A stretch of 64,000 nucleotides of DNA from positions 104,766,360 to 104,830,359 of the forward strand of contig CM054181.1 of the NCBI GenBank assembly GCA_028829895.1, in the 5' to 3' direction. Shown one piece after another: positions 49,712-60,407 of this stretch (positions are counted from its first letter, which is position 1; each line of letters opens with the position of its first letter). Both the position numbers and the translations under genes were made by a program. Origin of the DNA: Sinotaia quadrata. Its lineage: Eukaryota > Mollusca > Gastropoda > Architaenioglossa > Viviparidae. The notes under the pieces were generated by a model, which made no database searches, was not told the origin of the DNA, and saw only the letters and a list, made by a program, of their open reading frames with translations.

Positions 49712-51442
49712 TGTCACAAAACGGGAGGCTCGTTACAAGCCGACCCGAGCTGAAGTTAGAGATGCAAGGGGTGAAGTCTATTTTTGGCCTGCTCCGGTGC
49801 ACCTCCAAGAAAAGCCCGTGACGTGTGCCAGTACTACGTCGCGTCAAGTTGTTACATAGACACACATGACATACGCCATTGATGTTTGGGTGGGGCCCAA
49901 TTTATTAATGTCATGCCAAGGAACGTTTTATTGGCGGTGTGTGTTGTGAGTGTGTATCATAAATGTGAATAAATGGACGAACAGACGAACGGTGCAAAAC
50001 AATAGTACAAATTCTTTCGTCCCTCTCAAAAACTATGAATAACAAGAGAGTTGAAAGATGTTTAAATCAGGTTATTTATTTCCCGATTTAAAAGGGGGCA
50101 CTACTCTTTCGCACAGTGATTAATCATTCATTCAACTTTCCAATGTCATACACTCTGTGGGAAATAAGGGGAGATGAAAATGATGAAATTCAAAATATAA
50201 AATAAAGATTAATTACTCAATTCTTATGCGGCAAATGGGGCCGCTTTAACAATAGTTCACATGTAAAATAAGCATTACTTTTAACATTAGAGTTCTTATT
50301 TTACAAACGATATAATAGTGTTCATTTTCTTAAGAGTCCTAGACTTAAGTATGTGCGCGTTAGCCGTGCTAATGATTACTCACTATTAATGTCAGAGTTC
50401 CAAGGAGATGACGTAATCTCACACGTCACTTATAAGCGGCACTTCAAAGTGAAGAATCACGACGCAATTGAGGCGTCGCATTACAGGTGAAGATTCTGCA
50501 GAATCTAGGCACCACTTTCAGATTATCACTGGGGAGAAATCTGAAATTTAGCTGACTGTTGTCAGCCTCGATAATTATCGTTGTACCGGTTGTCGTGGAA
50601 ACGGACACCCCAACGACGTTTAGCATTATCGGGTGGAGTCGTCCAGTGGGATGTGTCGTCGCATTACATTGAGTGTAGAAATCCGGATATCTGTAAGAAA
50701 TCTCGGTGCTAGCCTCTCAATTCGCGGGATAGACTGCCAAACGAACTCAGACAGGGGGAAGACAAAATTGGTCCCTCGTGTCGTTAACTGCATACAACCA
50801 GCGTCGCATGCATCGGGTTTTTCTTGACAGCGAACTTTCCACTTTGCCAAAAGTTATACTGAGTAATTTTGCCTCGTTACTCAATATATGGCATCAGACG
50901 GATGGAAAACGGATGGAAAGAGATTATTGCAGCTTTCCTTTATGAAATCTCTGTACATGAGATAATTCATACGTGAAGTTAGACTGGCTTCAGACGAATC
51001 AACGTTTTCAACATTGAGAGTAAAATCTTCATTTTGTCCCTTATATAGCTTTCACTGAAGGTTTCCAAAACTTCCAGAAGCTATGTCCTGTGACATGATT
51101 TTTGCCTTGGATATATAGTGGTAATCGAGATGCACGCTTTTCTGTGGTCAATCCTAATGCGCACTGGCCATTTCACTCGTCAACAACATGTGACGGTATT
51201 GCGCAGTTGTCCCAATTTATTTAATATACATATTCTTCATAAACTAATATATATATTCAATATGATAATTAACACACACTGCATCACGAACGTCTGTCTA
51301 CTAAAGAGATCTTAGGTGACCGTTACTGGAAGTTACATGCTACATACGAAAAATAACAAAACTCGGATTACTTCAATTAGTTTTGTTAGCGGTTTTTTAA
51401 AATGAAATAAAATATAATTTCGGTCCCTCATTTCCTGTGACA
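49712..51442 (-). repeat. 3' LTR of the retrotransposon
   Basis: 1731 bp, starts TGTCACAAAACGGG and ends CCTGTGACA in + orientation. The match to 56452-58183 is near-perfect; the differences I found are the inner-edge bases and an A/G at 51284 versus 58025. On the - strand, AATAAA signals at 49901-49906 and 49927-49932 are candidates for polyadenylation of the element's RNA. Confidence 0.95.
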
Positions 51443-51453
51443 ACCCCCTTCTT
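51443..51453 (-). other. Polypurine tract
   Basis: AAGAAGGGGGT on the - strand, directly before the 3' LTR start TGTCACA. This is the usual primer for plus-strand DNA synthesis. Confidence 0.85.
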
Positions 51454-51573
51454 AAAATTGATTGGAGCTCACAGAGTGGAAATCAAATAGGAACAAAAAA
51501 AAATTTTTATTTCACACGATAGTCCCCACAGGAATTTTATGCGCATCTGTGGAGAGACTATCCTCTCTCTTGT

Positions 51574-54500
51574 TTATATCGCGGTTATGGCATGCCGGGA
51601 TAATGCATCGGCACCCGAATTTTCTCGGCCCGCGATGTGTTCGACAACGAAGCTATACTCCTGTAGCAGGAGTGTCCATCTAGTTAGCCTAGCGTTATCG
51701 TACATGCTAGTGCGCAGATATGTAAGCGGCTTATGATCGCACTGCAGGATGAATGGTTTAGAGTACAGATAAGCACTAAATTTCTTGAGTGCCCATACGA
51801 TTGCTAAGCACTCTTTTTCAATCGTAGAGTACCGTGTCTCACGATCTAACAGTTTCTTAGAAGCGTATGCTACCGGTAGGTATTCGTCATCTGTCTCTTG
51901 GAGAAGTATGGCACCGAGGCCTTCGTCTGATGCGTCGGTCCTGACAATAAATCTCTTGTCAAAGTCTGGTAACTGTAGGACGGGTTTACTGGTCAAGATG
52001 TCCTTCACTTTTTCGAGGGCGGTGCTACACTCTGCCGTCCATCGTATTTTCGTGGGTTGTTTGTTTCCAGTTAAGTCCGTCAGTGGTTTAAGAAGCGTAC
52101 TGAAGTTTGGGACAAATTTTCGGTAGTACCCCACTAGCCCCAAAACTGCCCTGACCTGTTTCTTTGTAGTCGGTAAGGTCATGTCACGAATGGCTGCAGT
52201 TAAGTCTAGATTAGGGCCTATTTGTCCGTCACTTATGATATGGCCAAGAAATTCAATCTCTCGAAAGCCCGCGCGTACTTTGGTGGGTTTCACGGTCAAT
52301 TTATGGCGCTCGAGAATATCAAGTAGACCACCCACTGAGGATAAATGTTGGTCCCATGTTCCTGTTGCTACCAGTATGTCATCAAAGAAATTCAATGCGT
52401 CAACGCTCTCTAACGGTAATTTTCGCATGAAACGCGCGAATGTTGCGGGTGCGTTCGCTAGTCCGAACGGTAGTCGGCAAAACTGAAATAAGCCTAGCGG
52501 GGTTGGAAAGGCTGTTTTTGGTCTGTCGTCAATAGCAACTGACAGTTGCCAGTACCCTTTGCACATGTCAAACTTCGAAAAGTAATGTGCCTTGGTTAGT
52601 TTTGCGAATAATTCGTCCTGATTTGGGATAGGTTCCGCATCGAATTCAGTTATCTCATTTAACTGTCTGTAGTCCACACAAAAACGAAGCGTACCGTCTT
52701 TCTTTTTAACTAAGACGACCGGTGATGAATATGGGGAGATTGACTGTTCAATCACGCCCTGTTTTTGCATTTCACGCACCTGTTCTGCTATGTACTTTGT
52801 GCTCTCATATTTCTGTGGGTACTGTTTTAAGCGTATCGGTTTGTCACTTAAAAGTTTGATGCGGTGTTCAACCAAATCTGAGTGGCCCGGTTGGTCGGTG
52901 AATATGCGCGCGTGTCTGTGTAAGAGCTTTGACATTGCGTCGCGCTGTTCGACAGTTAAGTTCGAGTCAATCTCGACTTGATCGACTGTAACTGCGGAGT
53001 TAGGCTGGGTTTCGGCGGACATCATGTCTGTTCTGAAATTGGAGTCTTCCAATTGTATCAGTGCGACATTCACGTTTTGTATCTGTTCGTCGCTGCGTTC
53101 ATAGTAACGCTTGAGCATATTTATGTGATAGGTTTTCTGCTTATTTCCTATCTGTATGCTGTAGTCGTTCTGCTTCACACGCTTAATAACGCGATAGGGT
53201 CCACGCCAGTGCATTTGCATGCGGTTGTTATGCGTGGGCCGCAAGAGTAACACGAGCTGGCCTGGTTCGAGGTCACGTTCCACAGCAGTACGGTCAAAAT
53301 TTCGCTTGTATCGGGGTTGTTTTTCGCGAATGTTTTCCTGTGCTAAGTGACATGTCTCGGTCAGACGTTGACGTAGTTCGGCTACGTACGTGTGAACATC
53401 TTTACCATCGGTCACAGTGTCTCCCTTGACCCATGTTTCTTTTATTAGCTTAAGGGGACCACGAGGTTGTCTGCCGTATAGTAGTTGGAACGGTGAATAA
53501 CCCGTACTCTCTTGTGGGAGTTCGCGATACGCGAAGAGTAATGGTGCTAGAAAACGTGGCCACTGGTCGGGTTGTTCCGAGGCCATTTTAATTAACATTT
53601 TCTTTATCGTACCGTTGAAACGTTCAACGGCACCATTAGACTGAGCGTGATATGGTGATGAGAACAACTGTTTACACGCTAGTAGACGCATTGTTTCAGC
53701 CATCATTGCTGAGGTGAATTGAGTGCCCTGGTCACTCAATATTTCTCGAGGTACACCAGTACGAGAAAATACGTCTATTAAAGCGTCTGCGACTTCGATC
53801 GCTGTGATGCCCTTTAATGCGACTGCTTCTGGATATCGTGTTGCAAAATCCACGATTGTTAGGATATAGCGATATCCTCCTTCGGCCGCGGGAATGATTG
53901 GGCCAATAATGTCTACTGCGACTTTTAGGAATGGTTCCTCTACTGTTGGTACTATCTCGAGGGGAACTCGACTGACACGCCCTCGGTCAATATGTTGTTG
54001 ACACTGCGTACATGTACGAACGTACGAGCGAACATCCCTACTCAGGCCTGGCCAAAAAAAGTCCTCACGAACTCGCTGCTCAGTGCGCCGTGCGCCCTGA
54101 TGTCCGGACATGATTGAGTCGTGTGCAAAGCTAAGAATCAGCTGTCTGAGTGGTGTAGGGGTAAATAGACACGTGGTGCTTCTAGTATCATTTTCCTTAT
54201 AGTCGGTGCGCCGAAACGCTAGCCCGTCCTTCAGGAAATACGTCATGGTTGCGTACTTGCTGGACGTAATAGTGTTTTTCCGTGCCAGCTGTAGCATTGA
54301 GGACAAACTTTTGTCCTCCTGCTGCAGGTGACTGAGTTGACTTGGGGTCAACTGCGGAAATGTATTCTCGACTATCTTTAGAGCTGGGGGTCCTTGTTTA
54401 CTACGTTCCCGTTGTGCTCTAGTGGTTACGGGGAGAACAGGATAGATGCCCTCAGTGTGTGTGTCACACTGCCCGGGCGATAGTATGAATCCGAACTGCA

Positions 54501-55989
54501 TGTCTCTTATTACTGCGGCGGTGACTGTACCGGAAAATACGGATGACGTAACATGTACCGTGGCTCTTGGACATGTACTAAGGTGTCCCATAACACATCG
54601 AATGCGGACACTACCTCTTAGATACTGTTCAGGGCGTACAAGTTTAGCATTTATGCAGCTTATGGACGCGCCTGTATCGACCAGTATTTTGACTCTTTTT
54701 CCGTTTACTGTAGCCTGTTGGGTCTTTAGAGTTGCACCTGTTTCAGTGCATACCTTTACATCACGTGGACTGGGACAGTTCTGAGAACTATGCCCCTTCC
54801 CTTTGCAAGTGTAACACGTCATAGGTGGGGAGTCACGTGTGTGACGTCGTACGTCTTGTGACTTAGTATATGTCCGCTGTACCGGTTCGGTTTTTTCCGA
54901 TTTCGTCATTGGTCGGTTCGGTTTCGGTGTATACTTCTGCCGATTTGTAGGAGGAGGGCGTGGTGCGCTCCTCGTAATTACCGGATCAGGGTAATCATTA
55001 TACGTGTCTGCTAACCTCAACATATCACTGAAGTTAGCCGGGGGGTTTCGCTGCAAATATGTCGTCATTGCAGGCGGAGCAATATGGAGAAATTGATCTC
55101 TTAATATCAAATCAAATAGGCCCTCATACGTCTTCCGGATGTCTGTCAAATCAATCCATCTATCAAGATAATGGCGTAACCGGGTACCGAAGGCTTGCAT
55201 GGTGTCATTTGCTTTAGGTATGGCTCTCCTAAACATTTTTCGAAAGCCTTCTGCTGTACATTGAAAAGTACGCATCAAACCCGTTTTGAGATCTGCATAA
55301 GTAATAGCGGGATCGCGCGTTAGATCAGTAAATGCGCGCGAGCTTTCACCTTGGAGTATTTGACCGAGTTGTTGTTTCTTTTCAATGTCAGTGTAATTAA
55401 AGTTGGCAATGAAACTGTCAAAGCGTGTCAAAAACTCGTCAATCGTCTCGACTTCAGGGTTAAAGAAAGCTAGCCGTGTACGGGGTTTATTTAATTCGGC
55501 CTGTTGCTTAGCAGTCCCATCTAACAACTTCTCTCTAGCTGTTACCTCTTGCTTAGCTAATTCAAGCTGTTCCTGATGTGCTCTAGCTTTTAACTTAAGC
55601 TTTTTCTCTTCTACTTCCTGCCTTTTATCTTCTAAATCCCTAGCTGACTGAATCTTTAACAACTCTATTTCTCTCATATCTTGGATTTCTTTCTCTTTAA
55701 AATCTCTCGCCTCTTTCGCTCTTCTTTCCTCTAGCTCTCTCAGGTCTTTCATCTCTAGCTGTTTAGCTAACTGTCTCTTATCTTCTAGCTCTATAGCCTC
55801 TTTCGATCTTTTTTCCTCTAGCTCATTTTTCTTATCCTCTAGCTCTCTCGCCTCTTTCGCCTCATTTTCTTTCACAACATACCATTTAGCTATCTCCTCA
55901 TCCACGTATTTCTTTAACTCGGCTTTTTCATACCCGAATTCTCTGCCCATAGCCATGAGTTCTTTCTTTATGTTTACTAGCTCGGCCAT
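51574..55989 (-). CDS. Gag-Pol polyprotein, integrase before reverse transcriptase
   Basis: Single intact frame of 1471 residues; start aaaaATGGCC has a good context. Residues about 20-165: highly charged Glu/Lys/Arg coiled coil. About 170-340: Gag capsid-like (FNPEVETIDEFLTRFDSF). 392-405: zinc knuckle C-x2-C-x4-H-x4-C. 436-442: aspartic protease LVDTGAS, active D438. 620-665: integrase zinc domain with H623, H630, C660 and C663. 690-800: integrase core D693, D753, E789 (D-D-35-E). 905-965: GPY/F-type module (WRGPY, HINMLKRYY). About 1060-1250: RT with D1141 and FFDD (D1203, D1204). 1345-1471: RNase H with TDAS D1352, E1393, D1418 and DALSRH D1461. No stop codon or frameshift separates gag from pol, so Gag excess, if needed, must come from processing or another route. 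Confidence 0.95.
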   Translation of the reverse strand: MAELVNIKKELMAMGREFGYEKAELKKYVDEEIAKWYVVKENEAKEARELEDKKNELEEKRSKEAIELEDKRQLAKQLEMKDLRELEERRAKEARDFKEKEIQDMREIELLKIQSARDLEDKRQEVEEKKLKLKARAHQEQLELAKQEVTAREKLLDGTAKQQAELNKPRTRLAFFNPEVETIDEFLTRFDSFIANFNYTDIEKKQQLGQILQGESSRAFTDLTRDPAITYADLKTGLMRTFQCTAEGFRKMFRRAIPKANDTMQAFGTRLRHYLDRWIDLTDIRKTYEGLFDLILRDQFLHIAPPAMTTYLQRNPPANFSDMLRLADTYNDYPDPVITRSAPRPPPTNRQKYTPKPNRPMTKSEKTEPVQRTYTKSQDVRRHTRDSPPMTCYTCKGKGHSSQNCPSPRDVKVCTETGATLKTQQATVNGKRVKILVDTGASISCINAKLVRPEQYLRGSVRIRCVMGHLSTCPRATVHVTSSVFSGTVTAAVIRDMQFGFILSPGQCDTHTEGIYPVLPVTTRAQRERSKQGPPALKIVENTFPQLTPSQLSHLQQEDKSLSSMLQLARKNTITSSKYATMTYFLKDGLAFRRTDYKENDTRSTTCLFTPTPLRQLILSFAHDSIMSGHQGARRTEQRVREDFFWPGLSRDVRSYVRTCTQCQQHIDRGRVSRVPLEIVPTVEEPFLKVAVDIIGPIIPAAEGGYRYILTIVDFATRYPEAVALKGITAIEVADALIDVFSRTGVPREILSDQGTQFTSAMMAETMRLLACKQLFSSPYHAQSNGAVERFNGTIKKMLIKMASEQPDQWPRFLAPLLFAYRELPQESTGYSPFQLLYGRQPRGPLKLIKETWVKGDTVTDGKDVHTYVAELRQRLTETCHLAQENIREKQPRYKRNFDRTAVERDLEPGQLVLLLRPTHNNRMQMHWRGPYRVIKRVKQNDYSIQIGNKQKTYHINMLKRYYERSDEQIQNVNVALIQLEDSNFRTDMMSAETQPNSAVTVDQVEIDSNLTVEQRDAMSKLLHRHARIFTDQPGHSDLVEHRIKLLSDKPIRLKQYPQKYESTKYIAEQVREMQKQGVIEQSISPYSSPVVLVKKKDGTLRFCVDYRQLNEITEFDAEPIPNQDELFAKLTKAHYFSKFDMCKGYWQLSVAIDDRPKTAFPTPLGLFQFCRLPFGLANAPATFARFMRKLPLESVDALNFFDDILVATGTWDQHLSSVGGLLDILERHKLTVKPTKVRAGFREIEFLGHIISDGQIGPNLDLTAAIRDMTLPTTKKQVRAVLGLVGYYRKFVPNFSTLLKPLTDLTGNKQPTKIRWTAECSTALEKVKDILTSKPVLQLPDFDKRFIVRTDASDEGLGAILLQETDDEYLPVAYASKKLLDRETRYSTIEKECLAIVWALKKFSAYLYSKPFILQCDHKPLTYLRTSMYDNARLTRWTLLLQEYSFVVEHIAGRENSGADALSRHAITAI

Positions 55990-56451
55990 TTTTAAAATTG
56001 CTAGTTATCACGAGTATGGATAAAGTGACTTAGAATATTCGCGGGATTTTGACCACTGTAGGTCACAAGTGGTGCAATGGTGTGCGTATGAACACCAGCC
56101 ACCGCGTGATTAGGATTATTACAAACACGAGTAAAAGAAATCCTAATCGGAAATTTGCAAAGTTAGCAAAATTAGCAAAACAACAGTTGCTAATGTAGCG
56201 TACAAAATATCGATCTATGTACGTCTAAACACGAGTCGGTACGCGTTAACGATAATAGCGTAAAGATAATAAAACTTATTTCAACACAATAATAAGTCTT
56301 ATCAAAATCCAGTTCACCTAAGTCTCAATAGCAAAGCCCTAACATGCAATAACAATGCATAATGGTGATGAGATAGAAAAGCAGGAAAGAGATGACACTT
56401 TCTTACAACAACACAATTTACCTTGTCAGATCACGGTCAGTGGTCACCAGA
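55990..56451 (-). other. Retrotransposon leader between 5' LTR and Gag-Pol start
   Basis: About 460 bp holding the primer-binding site at its right edge. No frame of note on the - strand. It probably includes the packaging signal, which cannot be located by eye. Confidence 0.5.
56432..56449 (-). other. Putative tRNA primer-binding site
   Basis: On the - strand, two bases after the 5' LTR end, the sequence reads TGGTGACCACTGACCGTG. TGG is complementary to a tRNA CCA end. I did not match it to a particular tRNA. Confidence 0.6.
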
Positions 56452-58183
56452 TGTTTACAAAACGGGAGGCTCGTTACAAGCCGACCCGAGCTGAAGTTAG
56501 AGATGCAAGGGGTGAAGTCTATTTTTGGCCTGCTCCGGTGCACCTCCAAGAAAAGCCCGTGACGTGTGCCAGTACTACGTCGCGTCAAGTTGTTACATAG
56601 ACACACATGACATACGCCATTGATGTTTGGGTGGGGCCCAATTTATTAATGTCATGCCAAGGAACGTTTTATTGGCGGTGTGTGTTGTGAGTGTGTATCA
56701 TAAATGTGAATAAATGGACGAACAGACGAACGGTGCAAAACAATAGTACAAATTCTTTCGTCCCTCTCAAAAACTATGAATAACAAGAGAGTTGAAAGAT
56801 GTTTAAATCAGGTTATTTATTTCCCGATTTAAAAGGGGGCACTACTCTTTCGCACAGTGATTAATCATTCATTCAACTTTCCAATGTCATACACTCTGTG
56901 GGAAATAAGGGGAGATGAAAATGATGAAATTCAAAATATAAAATAAAGATTAATTACTCAATTCTTATGCGGCAAATGGGGCCGCTTTAACAATAGTTCA
57001 CATGTAAAATAAGCATTACTTTTAACATTAGAGTTCTTATTTTACAAACGATATAATAGTGTTCATTTTCTTAAGAGTCCTAGACTTAAGTATGTGCGCG
57101 TTAGCCGTGCTAATGATTACTCACTATTAATGTCAGAGTTCCAAGGAGATGACGTAATCTCACACGTCACTTATAAGCGGCACTTCAAAGTGAAGAATCA
57201 CGACGCAATTGAGGCGTCGCATTACAGGTGAAGATTCTGCAGAATCTAGGCACCACTTTCAGATTATCACTGGGGAGAAATCTGAAATTTAGCTGACTGT
57301 TGTCAGCCTCGATAATTATCGTTGTACCGGTTGTCGTGGAAACGGACACCCCAACGACGTTTAGCATTATCGGGTGGAGTCGTCCAGTGGGATGTGTCGT
57401 CGCATTACATTGAGTGTAGAAATCCGGATATCTGTAAGAAATCTCGGTGCTAGCCTCTCAATTCGCGGGATAGACTGCCAAACGAACTCAGACAGGGGGA
57501 AGACAAAATTGGTCCCTCGTGTCGTTAACTGCATACAACCAGCGTCGCATGCATCGGGTTTTTCTTGACAGCGAACTTTCCACTTTGCCAAAAGTTATAC
57601 TGAGTAATTTTGCCTCGTTACTCAATATATGGCATCAGACGGATGGAAAACGGATGGAAAGAGATTATTGCAGCTTTCCTTTATGAAATCTCTGTACATG
57701 AGATAATTCATACGTGAAGTTAGACTGGCTTCAGACGAATCAACGTTTTCAACATTGAGAGTAAAATCTTCATTTTGTCCCTTATATAGCTTTCACTGAA
57801 GGTTTCCAAAACTTCCAGAAGCTATGTCCTGTGACATGATTTTTGCCTTGGATATATAGTGGTAATCGAGATGCACGCTTTTCTGTGGTCAATCCTAATG
57901 CGCACTGGCCATTTCACTCGTCAACAACATGTGACGGTATTGCGCAGTTGTCCCAATTTATTTAATATACATATTCTTCATAAACTAATATATATATTCA
58001 ATATGATAATTAACACACACTGCGTCACGAACGTCTGTCTACTAAAGAGATCTTAGGTGACCGTTACTGGAAGTTACATGCTACATACGAAAAATAACAA
58101 AACTCGGATTACTTCAATTAGTTTTGTTAGCGGTTTTTTAAAATGAAATAAAATATAATTTCGGTCCCTCATTTCCTGTGACA
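56452..58183 (-). repeat. 5' LTR of the retrotransposon (promoter LTR)
   Basis: 1732 bp; carries the putative promoter, with TATATAAGG on the - strand at 57780-57788. Its inner edge reads TGTTTACAAAAC where the 3' LTR has TGTCACAAAAC. Small frames of 74 and 60 codons (57591-57367 and 57367-57185, - strand) lie downstream of the TATA box and so in the expected RNA leader. Confidence 0.95.
57780..57788 (-). promoter_or_regulatory. Putative TATA box of the retrotransposon
   Basis: TATATAAGG on the - strand, about 400 bp inside the 5' LTR. The same sequence is at 51039-51047 in the 3' LTR. It would place the RNA start near 57,755 and give a very long transcribed part (R-U5) of about 1.3 kb. Confidence 0.55.
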
Positions 58184-58188
58184 ACACC
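58184..58188. repeat. Target-site duplication, right copy
   Basis: ACACC directly after TGTGACA; matches 49707-49711. Confidence 0.9.
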
Positions 58189-58189
58189 T

Positions 58190-58940
58190 TTTTTAAATTT
58201 AAGGTGCATGACGTCACATAGAATTTAGGACTGGATGTTGTCTTTTATACGCTTTAAAAGTCAAAGCTATAAATAGATTCCCATGCCCATAGGAAATATT
58301 CTATATTACTTGCAAATAAATCATGTGTCGTGAAACAATTCATTTCGAATTAATTTCCATCTTTATGGTCGACTATTTGAATTCTTATTTACGTTCATTT
58401 GTTTATTGAAAATGTTGGATGCACGGTTTGCAAGTGATTGATTATTTATAACTTCAAAACAATTATTTAAGAACAGTATTTAAGATTTTTTTCACCTAAC
58501 AGTCAAGGCCTAAATTACATATTTATTCTTATTTCTCAATGTCACAAGAAAGTAATTGTATGGGGCTAGACTAGAGGGTAAGTGGGTGTAATGGTCTGCC
58601 TCATTTAGTACTATACTAAGTACATCTAGTCTATACAACTTCTTATGGGGGACTTCAGCCCGATAAAAATGTCATGGCAACAAACATTTCTGTTCTTGCA
58701 TCACGTCTGGTTCCTGAATCGATTCCAACTGTCAGACTCGACGCACGATAGCAGCTTACCATTCTTGTCAGCATCCAAAACTGGGTCACTATCAATAACT
58801 CACGTCTCACTGACCGAAAACTTAATCTAAAAGGTATGGACTTTCGATTAGTAATAAAGGTTTGTAAAATATATATGTGTCACGAGCATAGCTCCCCCCC
58901 CCACACACACACACTTTTGGATTGATTCAGAACGAATATA
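58190..58940. other. Intergenic DNA right of the LTR element
   Basis: AT-rich; no gene or element recognised. It would have been contiguous with 49,600-49,711 before the insertion. Confidence 0.45.
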
Positions 58941-58948
58941 CCTAATAT

Positions 58949-58957
58949 CACACACAC

Positions 58958-59026
<69 letters not shown>
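58949..59026. repeat. (CA)n microsatellite
   Basis: Nearly pure ca dinucleotides with one cg interruption. A short C-run and (CA)6 lie just upstream at 58892-58912. Confidence 0.95.
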
Positions 59027-59109
59027 AGAAAACCAAATTCTACTGTTGACATGTTTTCACCTACACCAGTATATACCCCATTCAAATATTATGTTACGTA
59101 ACGTACATA

Positions 59110-59435
59110 AATCTTGCTCTTCAATGTACTATACGTACATGTAGTTATACTATGTAATCTATAAAGCCTACTATACTATATAATATGTAGTTATACTATG
59201 TAATCTATAAAGCCTACTATACTATATAATATGTAGCTATATTATGTAGTCTATAAAACCTACTATACTATAATATTTAGTTATACTATGTAATCTATAA
59301 AGCCTACTATACTATATAATATGTAGTTATACTATGTAATCTATAAAGCCTACTATACTATATAATATGTAGTTATACTATGTAATCTATAAAGCCTACT
59401 ATACTATATAATATTTAGCTATATTATATGTAACT
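59110..59435. repeat. ~60-bp AT-rich tandem repeat, about 5-6 copies
   Basis: tagttatactatgtaatcta recurs near 59142, 59188, 59279, 59325 and 59371, separated mostly by 46 bp and once by about twice that because of a variant copy (agctatattatgtagtctat at 59236). Rich in tatact/agtata pairs. Confidence 0.88.
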
Positions 59436-59439
59436 AGAG

Positions 59440-60190
59440 GGGAAAATAAATCAATCATGCATATTGTAGAAACTTCCTGTAAACAACCCTTCTAATTTAT
59501 ATTTTCTCATTAAAAAAAAAAGTGTGTTGTAATTATTTCTGGTGCGATCGACTTATGACAACTCGGTCAAAATGTCCGACTACTGAAACCTACACTAGGT
59601 GTGGAAGTAACACTGTTTTCTAAATTTTACCCATTCGTCTTTCCATTTAAAGTGTTCAAATCAGTCTTCTTGACTGACAAATAAACAGCACTGGAAATAG
59701 ACAGGGTTAATGTTCCTGGTTCACCTGATTCATTTTTGAAAAGTGTTACGGTTGCGCATCTATCGCGCGCACACAACCAGACATGCGAGTTATTCCACCA
59801 GCAAACTAAAACAGAGCTGTTAGTTTTGCAGCGCCGGATGCATGATACTTTATGATGAGGAACAAACTACACCAATGTGCTTGTCAGTGTGTTGGTATAA
59901 AGTCTAACGTATGCTTGTCAGTATGTTGGTATAAAATCTAAGGTGTGCTTTACAGAGCAGTAAGGTGATGTAAACTTTTCAGCCATTGAGCAGTGCATGC
60001 ACTTTCAAGGTCGTCCGCCAGCACAGTTATCTAGGTTAGGGTGTCAGTGGGACAAACGGCGGGCACATAAGGTGAGAGCCGAATGGGAAAACAACAAAAA
60101 GCCAACAAGGAAAAAAACACCAGCCTGTAACTGGTACGTGATAGCATCACCAAAATGAACTAATGTCATGAGCAATCACCAAACTCCTCA
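59440..60190. other. Intergenic DNA, more balanced composition, unassigned
   Basis: tgcttgtcagtgtgttggta at 59878 has a near copy at 59912. No gene was recognised. Confidence 0.4.
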
Positions 60191-60201
60191 CACTGTTATC
60201 T

Positions 60202-60341
60202 TCGTGTGTGTGTGTGTATGTGTGTGTGTGTGTGTGAACTTGTTTTGTTTGTAATTAAATTAACTCCGAGCTGCGAACGAGTCAAACTGATTGGAAAGCA
60301 ACCGATAGTATATATATATATGAGAGTGTTTTAATGTATGA

Positions 60342-60403
<62 letters not shown>
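60202..60403. repeat. Two (GT)n microsatellites flanking a short spacer
   Basis: (GT)n at 60202-60236 and a pure run at about 60344-60403, with (TA)6 at about 60309-60321. Confidence 0.95.

Positions 60404-60407
<4 letters not shown>

Larger units (their letters stand above)
49712..58183 (-). mobile_element. Complete Ty3/gypsy-type LTR retrotransposon with integrase upstream of RT (Gmr1-like)
   Basis: 8472 bp, transcribed on the - strand. Flanked by ACACC on both sides (49707-49711 and 58184-58188), a 5-bp target duplication. Ends are TGTCACA...TGTGACA. Two ~1.73-kb LTRs bracket a leader, one uninterrupted Gag-Pol frame (51574-55989) and a polypurine tract. No env-like frame is present. RT, RNase H, integrase and protease are of Ty3/gypsy type, but integrase lies before RT, which is the defining trait of Gmr1-like elements (first described from cod). 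All catalytic residues I looked for are present and the LTRs differ very little, so this is a recent and possibly still competent copy. Confidence 0.93.

Noticed and set aside
51785..54784. Several + strand frames of 60-113 codons within the retrotransposon
   Set aside because: Antisense shadows of the Gag-Pol frame.
51574..55989. Ty1/copia assignment because integrase precedes RT
   Set aside because: RT, RNase H, GPY module and 5-bp duplication fit Ty3/gypsy; the order alone does not decide.
49712..58183. Endogenous retrovirus with env
   Set aside because: Only about 130 bp lie between the Gag-Pol stop and the 3' LTR, so there is no room for env.
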